From Patescibacteria group bacterium (GTDB lineage: Bacteria; Patescibacteriota; Gracilibacteria; JAHISY01), in assembly GCA_018817365.1 (NCBI GenBank), contig JAHISY010000115.1:1-18701 (forward strand): DNA of 18,701 nucleotides. The letters run 5' to 3'. Positions 12,761-18,701 of this stretch are shown here, one piece after another. Positions within the stretch are counted from its first letter, which is position 1. Every line of letters starts with the position of its first letter. The position numbers were made by a program, and so were the translations under genes. The notes beneath the pieces are model-generated. The model made no database searches and was not told the DNA's origin. It saw only the letters and a program-made list of their open reading frames with translations.

Positions 12761-14049
12761 CACTCCACCCCCTGCCAATTTTCACCCAAAACTAAAGTCA
12801 AATCGAAACCGCGCTTCCGTAATTCCACTGGTCCGAATTCAATTTCCCCGCCAGCAAGATTCCGCAAAATCTGCGCCGCTTCGCCGGCGATTTCTTCGTC
12901 GTAAAAATAAATCGTCGTCTCCGCGAGCGTGCCGCCGGGGTAATTATTTATTCGCGCGGTATTCAAACCATAGCGATTCAAAGCATACGCCGCTTTCTCC
13001 GCCACGTGCTGAGTTCCACTGCCGTTCAAAACCTCGATTGCGAGCTGTTCCACTGCCACGCGGGGATGCGAAAAGAGGATATTTGTGAGTGCGTGGATTT
13101 TTTGAAAATCATTCCCGTCCGGCAACAGCACTGCTGCTCCATTGTAATCTTCGCGATTCGGCGCGTACAAAATTCCTCCCGCGAAAGTTGGCTCGTCGTT
13201 CAAAACAATCGAGGCGAGATTTTGTTTGTCGAATCCGTCCGCGATTTTCCCAATCTGCAGGATTTCGCGAAAACGGAGATTCGTCTCCACGCGATCTTCA
13301 AAAATATTCCATAATTGCTTCAATTTTTGCGGACTTGTGAGAATTTCTTTCTCGAGAGCTTTTTCGCGAATTGCCTCCAAAACTTTTTGCTGCCGCGCCG
13401 CGCGATCAAAATCGGAAGTTGTTTTCCGGCTTCGCGCGAATTGTAGCGCGGTTGCGCCGTCGAGAGTTTGCACTCCTGCTTCAATTTCAAACGGGCAAAA
13501 ATTCAACAAATCCGGGCACGGATAAAACGGGTCATTGATCGGTTCCTCCACCAAAATTTTCACGCCGTCGAGCGCGTCAATCAAATCAGTGAATCCTTTG
13601 AAGTCGACTTTTGCGAAATAATGGATCGGAAGATTCGCGATCTCGCTCGCAACTTTCGAAACAGATTCGAGTGCGGCTTCCGAATCTTTTAGCCGCTCCT
13701 TTTCGTACTCGTAAATTTTGTTTACGCGCATCCCGAAACCATCTTCCGATTTCACCCAAAAATCGCGCGGGATCGAAAGCATCGAAAGAGTGCCGAAATC
13801 GTGGTGGTAGCTCGCAATCAAAAAAGTGTCAGTCAATTCTCCGCCATCGTGGTTCTCACCTCCCACTCCGAGGAGGAGAAAATTTGTGCGCTGCTCGCGA
13901 TCTTGATGCAGGTCTCCCGCAAAAACCCATACAAGATCGGTGAGTGAACCTCCGTTAAAAACTGCGTAAAAACCGGAGAGCAGTTGAAAAACGATGTAGA
14001 TTCCGATAATTACCAGTAGCCAGCGAATGCAAGCGGATATTTTTTTCAT
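12760..14049 (-). CDS. LytR-CpsA-Psr (LCP) family protein with LytR_C domain
   Basis: LCP proteins transfer glycopolymers from a lipid carrier to peptidoglycan or other acceptors outside the membrane. This 429-residue protein has one N-terminal membrane anchor (about residues 9-31). The LCP domain includes NFLLLGVGG, LTDTFLIASY (D74), LSMLSIPRDFWV (R95, D96), RVNKIYEY and VDFKGFTDLIDALDGV. It closes with LDGATALQFARSRKTTSDFDRAARQQ, the usual arginine-rich block. A LytR_C domain follows at about 330-425 (AIEVLNGSGTQHVAEKAAYAL). The ATG at 14049 lies about 5 nt after the predicted transcript start. Its likely substrate is a surface glycan, consistent with manC and the O-antigen ligase-like gene, but none of these is adjacent. 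Confidence 0.9.
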   Translation of the reverse strand: MKKISACIRWLLVIIGIYIVFQLLSGFYAVFNGGSLTDLVWVFAGDLHQDREQRTNFLLLGVGGENHDGGELTDTFLIASYHHDFGTLSMLSIPRDFWVKSEDGFGMRVNKIYEYEKERLKDSEAALESVSKVASEIANLPIHYFAKVDFKGFTDLIDALDGVKILVEEPINDPFYPCPDLLNFCPFEIEAGVQTLDGATALQFARSRKTTSDFDRAARQQKVLEAIREKALEKEILTSPQKLKQLWNIFEDRVETNLRFREILQIGKIADGFDKQNLASIVLNDEPTFAGGILYAPNREDYNGAAVLLPDGNDFQKIHALTNILFSHPRVAVEQLAIEVLNGSGTQHVAEKAAYALNRYGLNTARINNYPGGTLAETTIYFYDEEIAGEAAQILRNLAGGEIEFGPVELRKRGFDLTLVLGENWQGVE

Positions 14050-14060
14050 AAAAGGCGCAA

Positions 14061-14088
14061 AGGATATGGTTCAATTTTTAATTTTCAA
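14061..14088 (-). promoter_or_regulatory. Possible LCP gene promoter
   Basis: On the minus strand TTGAAA (14083-14088) and TATCCT (14061-14066) are 16 bp apart. The start would fall about 5 nt before the ATG, a nearly leaderless transcript. The -10 match is only moderate. Confidence 0.4.
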
Positions 14089-14106
14089 GTCTCACTTTTC
14101 AATCCA

Positions 14107-14141
14107 TCCTTCGTCCCGATTGCAATCGGGACTACGGAGGA
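14107..14141. repeat. Palindromic repeat (TCCCGATTG/CAATCGGGA core)
   Basis: The perfect 18-bp palindrome TCCCGATTGCAATCGGGA (14114-14131) is extended by TCCTTCG and ACGGAGGA flanks. From memory such elements recur between genes in CPR genomes. The rest of this spacer (14142-14291) is AT-rich and shows no gene or clear signal. Confidence 0.65.
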
Positions 14142-14291
14142 CAAAATAAATTTTAATTTTCAAATTAATTCAAACTTCCCGAAGCTTTAGAATTTGGTAA
14201 TTATTTAGAAGTTGGTTATTGGAAATTTTGGCGCGAATTTTAAAAGGTTGGAAGACTTGAAACAACCCCTCGAAATGATTCACCGCGTAAA

Positions 14292-15212
14292 TCATTTTTC
14301 CAGTAGCTTCTCCACACGATGGGAGTCTAAATTTAGAAAAGTGAGCGTCCACGCCGTGGTCGTGAAAACATGCAGCACTCCCGCGAGATAGGCTGCGAGC
14401 AAAATTACCGCAAATCCCACAAACACCGCGAGAATAATTCCAAAAGTAAATGCGATTGCGCTCACAAAAAAATTAGCGACAAAAGCGACGAGCGCGGGAA
14501 TGAGGAAAATCAGGACCACATTTATGATTACTCGAATCGAGATCAAAAGCATCAAAAGCCACATCAAAATCGTTTTCCCAAAATTGCTCACCACGAGTTT
14601 TGCGCTGCCAGCGAAGGCGGGGATGAGTTTGCTGTTTTCCAGCACGATGAAATTCTGCGCGTAAATGAAGAGGAAGCTCATCATGAAAGAAACGAGGAAA
14701 ATGAAACCGAGCAGAAAAACCAACCACGAAGGAGTCCCGAGTTTGCGGATCGTGAGCGAGATCACAGTGAGAAAATAAATGAAGCCGAACGAGCCGATTA
14801 CCGCTCGAAACTCAAACATCCGCAAAAAGTGGTGCGCTCCGATTGCGATTCCATCACTCGCTCTTACGCCTTCTTTTTTTTTGTGAATCGCGGAAGTGAG
14901 TCCGATGATTCCCCCTTCGCAAAGCGGCGGGAGAAGAAAGTAAAAAATTCCGACAATCGCCGCCAAAACGATGAGGAGAATTGCGAGAGTGGGGTGATTG
15001 CCCGCGAAACCGAGCACAAAAGATTCAATTTTCTCAAAATCAAATTCCTTCGCACCGAAAAATGGCGAGGTTTGAAATGCGAGAAATTGGTAAACGAGGT
15101 AGCCGATGCCTACGAGAGTTCCGAAAAAAGCGGGGATGACACCGTACCACACGAGCCCGCGCTCGTTGTTCGTCATTCGCCACGCGATTTTGATTACTTC
15201 ACTGCATTTCAT
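14292..15212 (-). CDS. Polytopic membrane protein of unknown function, 306 residues
   Basis: The protein has six or seven hydrophobic segments at about residues 20-45, 72-97, 137-155, 162-186 and 212-245, and one or two between 247 and 285. A charged cytoplasmic-type stretch (SAIHKKKEGVRASDG) lies near 106-120. The C-terminus ends in a soluble tail (LDSHRVEKLLEK). No transporter or enzyme motif is recognisable; the layout resembles several uncharacterised DUF membrane families common in Gram-positive and CPR bacteria. It has a good promoter with almost no leader and diverges from the amidase gene, so the two could be coordinately controlled. Downstream is the LCP gene on the same strand, with its own possible promoter. 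Confidence 0.75.
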   Translation of the reverse strand: MKCSEVIKIAWRMTNNERGLVWYGVIPAFFGTLVGIGYLVYQFLAFQTSPFFGAKEFDFEKIESFVLGFAGNHPTLAILLIVLAAIVGIFYFLLPPLCEGGIIGLTSAIHKKKEGVRASDGIAIGAHHFLRMFEFRAVIGSFGFIYFLTVISLTIRKLGTPSWLVFLLGFIFLVSFMMSFLFIYAQNFIVLENSKLIPAFAGSAKLVVSNFGKTILMWLLMLLISIRVIINVVLIFLIPALVAFVANFFVSAIAFTFGIILAVFVGFAVILLAAYLAGVLHVFTTTAWTLTFLNLDSHRVEKLLEK

Positions 15213-15224
15213 AAATTCCGGAGC

Positions 15225-15253
15225 ATTCTAATTTTATGAGAGGGCGAAAGCAA
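15225..15253 (-). promoter_or_regulatory. Promoter of the membrane protein gene
   Basis: On the minus strand TTGCTT (15248-15253) and TAGAAT (15225-15230) are 17 bp apart. The predicted start lies about 6 nt before the ATG at 15212. The -35 hexamer is identical to that of the infA promoter. Confidence 0.65.
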
Positions 15254-15262
15254 AAATTGAGG

Positions 15263-15291
15263 TTGAGAAGCGATGATTTTTTTGGCAGAAT
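15263..15291 (+). promoter_or_regulatory. Promoter of the amidase lipoprotein gene
   Basis: TTGAGA (15263-15268) and CAGAAT (15286-15291) are 17 bp apart. The predicted start is near 15298, about 12 nt before the TTG start codon. It overlaps no part of the divergent promoter but lies only 10 bp from it. Confidence 0.5.
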
Positions 15292-15309
15292 CAGTTCCGA
15301 ATAAAAAAA

Positions 15310-18084
15310 TTGTTCAACTTGAAAAAGCTTCTCACCGTTTTCGCACTCGTATTCCTGCTGTTTGCGTGCCGGGAGTTCGATCTTGCGGACGTCGAAGTCG
15401 AGATTCCGACGGGAAAAAATTTCGCGAGTTATGACTCTCCACTCCAAACCGCCTCGAAATTTAACTCCTTTTTCGTGAAATTTCACACCCTCGGGGAGGG
15501 TGAAATTGCGTTCGCCGCGTGGTTCGAAGTGGCGGGCGGATCGGGGCAGCTTGAGAAAAATGAAATTGAAATCGAGTGTGAAAATTCAATATGTTCTGGT
15601 TTCGCGATCACTGCGCTCGCCACAGGCTTTCAATTTCAAATCGGACTTTCGGGAGAGCCCGGCTTCCGTGCGGATAGTTTTGAGATTGAGACGAAAAATA
15701 TTTCTGTCAAAAATGGTTTAACCCGCGAGTTAGTTCGCGGGTTAATCCCAGTTGCGCGCGCGCAGCTCACCGACCTGCCAATAATTTCTCGCGAAGAATG
15801 GGGCGCAAATTCCGACTACCTCCTCAAACGGGATGTCGCAACAGTCCCGTCCAGCGGGGAGGCATGGAGCAAGCGGCAGCAGGATTGCGAGGAGTGGCAA
15901 CAAAATTATCCGGAAGAATTCGAAAATGATGGTCGGCTTATTTCCGTGGATTCTCAAAATCAAGAATTGCAGTGGCCTCGGACGTATTCGAAAGAAATCC
16001 GCAAAATCGTCATCCACTCCACCGCCACCGACGGCGAGAAAGATGTGAACGGCGATTCCGAATTCACTCCGGAAGATGTGGAGGCGGCTGTGCGCGCGAT
16101 TTATTATTACCACGCGATGTGGCGGGCGTGGGGCGACATCGGTTATCATTTTTTGATCGACTCATTCGGAAATATTTACGAAGGCAAGTCGGGCAGGGAT
16201 TTCGTGGTCGGCGCACACGCTTTTTGCGGGAATACCGGCACGATTGGAATTTCTTTCATCGGCAGTTTTGCCGAGGAGCTACCCTCGAATGCCGCGCTTG
16301 ATTCTGCCGAGCAGCTGCTCGGCGAGCTTGCGAATTTGTATTCTCTCGACCTCTCCCTGAGTTCGCAGTGGCACGGCAAATTTACAAAAAATCTAATCGG
16401 TCATCGCGAGGTGGTGGCGACGGAGTGTCCCGGAGACGAGGTGCAGGCTTACCTTTCCGAACTCGCTACGCGAGCGATGAGTTATGCGCGCGGCAACAAA
16501 ATTTCGAATGAGGACTTTGATTACAATTTACTCGAAAGCAATTCCCCGCTTTTTTTGAATCCGTTCGAAACGGAGGTGTTTGAATTTCGGCTGAAAAATT
16601 CCGGCAAAAAAGCGTGGCCGGCGGGTAGCAAGCTGAGGATTTCGCGTTCCGAAATTTTCAAAAATCGGGAGGGCGCGCAGCTCGCCGCCGAAAATGAATT
16701 CGTAGCGAAGCTTGACCAGTCGGTGAGTGCTGGCAGTTTCGCGAAAATTAAAATTCCAGTGGCAGCGGGAGCGCAGCCGGGACGGTACCGTTTCGGGATC
16801 ATTCCGAGTTTCGGCGGGCAGGACGCGCGGAAATTTTTTGCAGTCGTGAATGTCGCGGAACCGCAGCTCAATTACGAATTTCTCCGCGCGGAACATCCGC
16901 CGCAACCATTTGCTCCGAATTCCACCGCCGAAGCAGTCGTGGAAATTCAAAATAAATCTGATTTCACGTGGCTGGCTTCCGGAAAAAATCCGATGATTCT
17001 CGAAACTTCGGACGGAGAAATTTCGCTGTTCACAAACTCCACGACTCTCGGTTTTCTCGAGACCGACACCCTGCCGGGCGGGACCGCGAAATTCACGCTC
17101 CCGCTCACTGCGCCGGAGCGGGCTGGCAGATACTGGCTGGAATTTCGACCGGCGGTGGCGGGCGGTTTCGCGCTGCCGGATTACGGAATGAAGTTTCACA
17201 TTTCCGTTCGCGAGCCGCGTTTTTCCGGCGAGCTGCTCGCCAAAAGTTCGAACCTCGATTCCCATCTCGCGCCCGGCGAGACCAAAAATCTTTTCCTGGA
17301 ATTTCAAAATACTTCTCAAATTGACTGGGATCCGGAACAATTTAACCTCGAAATTTTGCGGAACGATGGGGTGGAATTTTCCGCGGAGGAATTGCAATTG
17401 CCTGCGGAAGTGAAAAAAAATGCGCGCGTAAAAATTGAATTTCCCGTCACCGCTCCGTTGCGTGCGGGAAAATATCAGCTCACTCTCCGCCCAAAATTGA
17501 CGAACGGCAAAATTAAAACTCTTCCGCCGGTCAATTTCATCGTCGAGGTCGAGCCGCCACAGCTCACCGGAAAATTAATCGCGCAGCCGGAGGCGATTGA
17601 ATTGCAGAAAAATGAAACGGCTATTGTTTCGTTCGCATACGAAAATACTGGGAATGTTGTGTGGAATTCGCGCGACACGCTTCTTCAAAGATTGCCCGCC
17701 ATTGCTTCCAGTTTCCAAAATTCAGACTGGCTCTCGCCGCTGCAGCCAGCAAAATTGAAAGAAGAATCAGTCGCGCCGGGCGAGACAGGGACTTTTGAAT
17801 TTACCGTTTGTAAAAATTCCGCAGCGGTTCGCGAGATAGAAACTTTCGTTCCGCTCATTCGCGGGCTCGGTCGGATTCGCGGGAAGGCAGTGAAATTGGA
17901 AATTGGAAATTGGAAAGTGGAAGTTTGGAGGAAGAATCGGAAACTGTTAATTCTCAAGATACATTGTCTGCCGGCAAGCAGGTCTCGGAGACTGACTCTA
18001 AAGTCGAGAACATTGAACCGACAATTCGCATCAAACTTTCTTTCGAATCGAATCGCGTGGAGGTCGGGGGAGGGGAGTTCATGA
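15310..18084 (+). CDS. Cell-wall lipoprotein with PGRP/Amidase_2 domain and four Ig-like repeats (amidase half of a frame-split gene)
   Basis: The TTG start gives a lipoprotein signal ending L-F-A-C (Cys20). A beta-rich region of about 130 residues follows. A peptidoglycan-recognition/N-acetylmuramoyl-L-alanine amidase domain spans about 155-395, with IISREEWGA, KIVIHSTA, YYYHAMWRAWGDIGYHFLID, CGNTGTIGISFIGSF and LIGHREVVATECPGD. H236, H365 and C373 are the expected zinc ligands, so it should cut the glycan-peptide amide bond. Four repeats of about 118 residues follow, each with an N-x-[GS]-x-x-x-W core (W436, W554, W673, W785), like NBR1-type FW or CARDB folds. After about residue 862 the frame turns into Arg/Ser-rich noise and stops at TGA 18082-18084, while a SpoIID domain continues in another frame. 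The true end of this half is therefore near 17890-17926. Confidence 0.88.
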   Translation: MFNLKKLLTVFALVFLLFACREFDLADVEVEIPTGKNFASYDSPLQTASKFNSFFVKFHTLGEGEIAFAAWFEVAGGSGQLEKNEIEIECENSICSGFAITALATGFQFQIGLSGEPGFRADSFEIETKNISVKNGLTRELVRGLIPVARAQLTDLPIISREEWGANSDYLLKRDVATVPSSGEAWSKRQQDCEEWQQNYPEEFENDGRLISVDSQNQELQWPRTYSKEIRKIVIHSTATDGEKDVNGDSEFTPEDVEAAVRAIYYYHAMWRAWGDIGYHFLIDSFGNIYEGKSGRDFVVGAHAFCGNTGTIGISFIGSFAEELPSNAALDSAEQLLGELANLYSLDLSLSSQWHGKFTKNLIGHREVVATECPGDEVQAYLSELATRAMSYARGNKISNEDFDYNLLESNSPLFLNPFETEVFEFRLKNSGKKAWPAGSKLRISRSEIFKNREGAQLAAENEFVAKLDQSVSAGSFAKIKIPVAAGAQPGRYRFGIIPSFGGQDARKFFAVVNVAEPQLNYEFLRAEHPPQPFAPNSTAEAVVEIQNKSDFTWLASGKNPMILETSDGEISLFTNSTTLGFLETDTLPGGTAKFTLPLTAPERAGRYWLEFRPAVAGGFALPDYGMKFHISVREPRFSGELLAKSSNLDSHLAPGETKNLFLEFQNTSQIDWDPEQFNLEILRNDGVEFSAEELQLPAEVKKNARVKIEFPVTAPLRAGKYQLTLRPKLTNGKIKTLPPVNFIVEVEPPQLTGKLIAQPEAIELQKNETAIVSFAYENTGNVVWNSRDTLLQRLPAIASSFQNSDWLSPLQPAKLKEESVAPGETGTFEFTVCKNSAAVREIETFVPLIRGLGRIRGKAVKLEIGNWKVEVWRKNRKLLILKIHCLPASRSRRLTLKSRTLNRQFASNFLSNRIAWRSGEGSS
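15479..15507. repeat. Hairpin-forming sequence inside the amidase gene (N-terminal region)
   Basis: AATTTCACACCCTC (15479-15492) can pair with GAGGGTGAAATT (15496-15507) over 12 bp with a two-base bulge and loop GGG. It is translated in frame within VKFHTLGEGEIAF. Confidence 0.55.
15718..15745. repeat. Perfect 11-bp inverted repeat inside the amidase gene (linker before the amidase domain)
   Basis: TTAACCCGCGA (15718-15728) and TCGCGGGTTAA (15735-15745) flank loop GTTAGT. It encodes part of NGLTRELVRGLIP, the linker just before the amidase domain. Confidence 0.75.
17892..17926 (+). repeat. Tandem heptanucleotide tract GAAATTG at the frame break
   Basis: Three exact copies of GAAATTG (17892-17898, 17899-17905, 17906-17912) are followed by GAAAGTG (17913-17919) and GAAGTTT (17920-17926). 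Seven is not a multiple of three, so each unit gained or lost shifts the reading frame. Upstream protein is sensible in the frame of 15310 and downstream protein in the frame of 18081. Confidence 0.85.
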
Positions 18085-18701
18085 TCGAGCAATTCGGACA
18101 ATCTATTTTTCGAGGAGACTTCGCGGCGTTCGAAGCTCAAAAATTAGAAGAAGGAGAATATTTCCGCGTGATTCCGGATGGCGAGACGATTCTCGAAATT
18201 CCGAATTGGCAGCATCAGCCCGCGTGGAGTTCGGAAATTAATGACAATAAATTTCGTGGCATTCTCGAAGTTCGAAGAATTAACAACACGCTCGCCGTGG
18301 TGAATGAGTTGCCGCTCGAAGATTATCTGCGTGGAATCGCCGAGCCGCTGCCGACCGATCCGGAAGAAAAAGTGAAGCTGCTCGCGGTACTCGCGCGATC
18401 GTACGCCCTTTTTTACACCGATCCGACGCATCGCAAATTTTCGGGAACGGCAGCAGCGTGGGACGGCAGCGACGATCCTGCCGAATTTCAAAAATACCTC
18501 GGCTACAATTACGAGCTGCGGGGCAATATGCCGGTGGCGGTGGAAGCCACGCGCGGGCTGGCGGTGATATTCGACGGCGCGGTAGTGAAAACACCATACT
18601 TCACAGCTTCCAGCGGGCAAACACTGACGGCGGCAGAGGCGAGGTGGAACGAGACAGAATTCAAATTCGTGAAATCGGTGAGTGATCCGTGGAGTTGCGG
18701 A
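17928..18701 (+). CDS. SpoIID/LytB-domain half of the frame-split cell-wall protein (3' end outside window)
   Basis: In the frame containing the ATG at 18081, sensible protein begins right after the heptamer tract. There is an acidic Ser/Glu linker (SLEEESETVNSQDTLSAGKQ), then a domain start IRIKLSFESNRVEV that matches the first strands of SpoIID domains. Next come GILEVRRINNTLAVVNELPLEDYL, GIAEPLPTDPEEKVKLLAVL, ARSYALFY, RGLAVIFDGAVVKTPYFTASSG. The Glu in GIAEP fits the catalytic Glu of SpoIID lytic transglycosylases. The frame runs open to the last base. An independent start is possible at ATG 18081, which overlaps the amidase-frame stop as ATGA and follows GGGGAGGGGAG. That start would cut off the conserved first strands, so a single split gene is favoured. 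Confidence 0.82.

Noticed and set aside
12720..12762. CRISPR-like array of TTGCACATTG words
   Set aside because: Units are short and nearly contiguous, without spacers of regular length; it is a microrepeat, and no cas gene is present.
14600..14630. Possible REP-type half element encoding IPAFAG in the membrane protein
   Set aside because: It resembles one arm of a common repeat but has no matching second arm, so it may be ordinary coding sequence.
14370..15239. 289-codon plus-strand open frame opposite the polytopic membrane protein
   Set aside because: Composition (His, Glu, Arg, Asn-rich) is typical of the complement of a hydrophobic gene; no motif or start signal.

Overview
The window most resembles a chromosomal segment of a Candidate Phyla Radiation (Patescibacteria) bacterium, possibly Peregrinibacteria-like. 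This is an inference from gene content and style. TGA works as an ordinary stop, which argues against the recoded Gracilibacteria/Absconditabacteria. Many genes start with TTG or GTG, Shine-Dalgarno (SD) sites are almost absent, and several promoters sit only 5-13 nt before the start codon. Gene spacers, and even some coding linkers, carry short palindromic and microsatellite-like repeats.

Layout. 1-2248 (+): the 3' part of a sugar-type ABC solute-binding protein, a perfect 30-bp palindrome, then an O-antigen ligase/polymerase-like membrane protein. 2249-2830: a self-contained unit with a -35 box flanked by two related palindromes, about 220 nt of foldable RNA ending in a terminator-like hairpin, the only perfect SD in the window, a 60-residue membrane protein and a strong terminator. 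2890-4080 (+): purT. 4173-9148 (-): the end of the alpha ribosomal operon followed by rplM-rpsI, in transcription order infA, rpmJ, rpsM, rpsK, a coiled-coil gene, rpsD, rpoA, rplQ, rplM, rpsI. 9334-11455 (+): an unknown 84-residue protein, a mannose-1-phosphate guanylyltransferase, an unknown 53-residue basic protein and an isolated atpC. 11456-12760: an accessory islet with an AT-rich hypothetical gene, a RAYT-type HUH transposase bounded by inverted hairpin ends, and repeat-filled spacer. 12760-15212 (-): a LytR-CpsA-Psr protein and a polytopic membrane protein. 15310-18701 (+): a very large cell-wall lipoprotein with a PGRP/Amidase_2 domain, four Ig-like repeats and a SpoIID domain that continues past the window end.

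The most interesting site is in that last gene. The SpoIID domain is in a different reading frame from the amidase part, and the break falls in a tandem heptanucleotide tract (three exact copies plus two degenerate ones). Adding one 7-bp unit would restore a single open frame. In endospore formers, SpoIID-type enzymes act on glycan strands that an amidase has first stripped of peptides, so the intact product would combine two consecutive steps of peptidoglycan degradation in one surface protein. The repeat could switch it on and off, or this copy could be broken or misassembled.

Functionally, manC, the O-antigen ligase-like protein, the LCP protein and the amidase/SpoIID protein all concern the cell envelope, while the minus-strand block is core translation and transcription. 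No tRNA, rRNA or CRISPR array was recognised.
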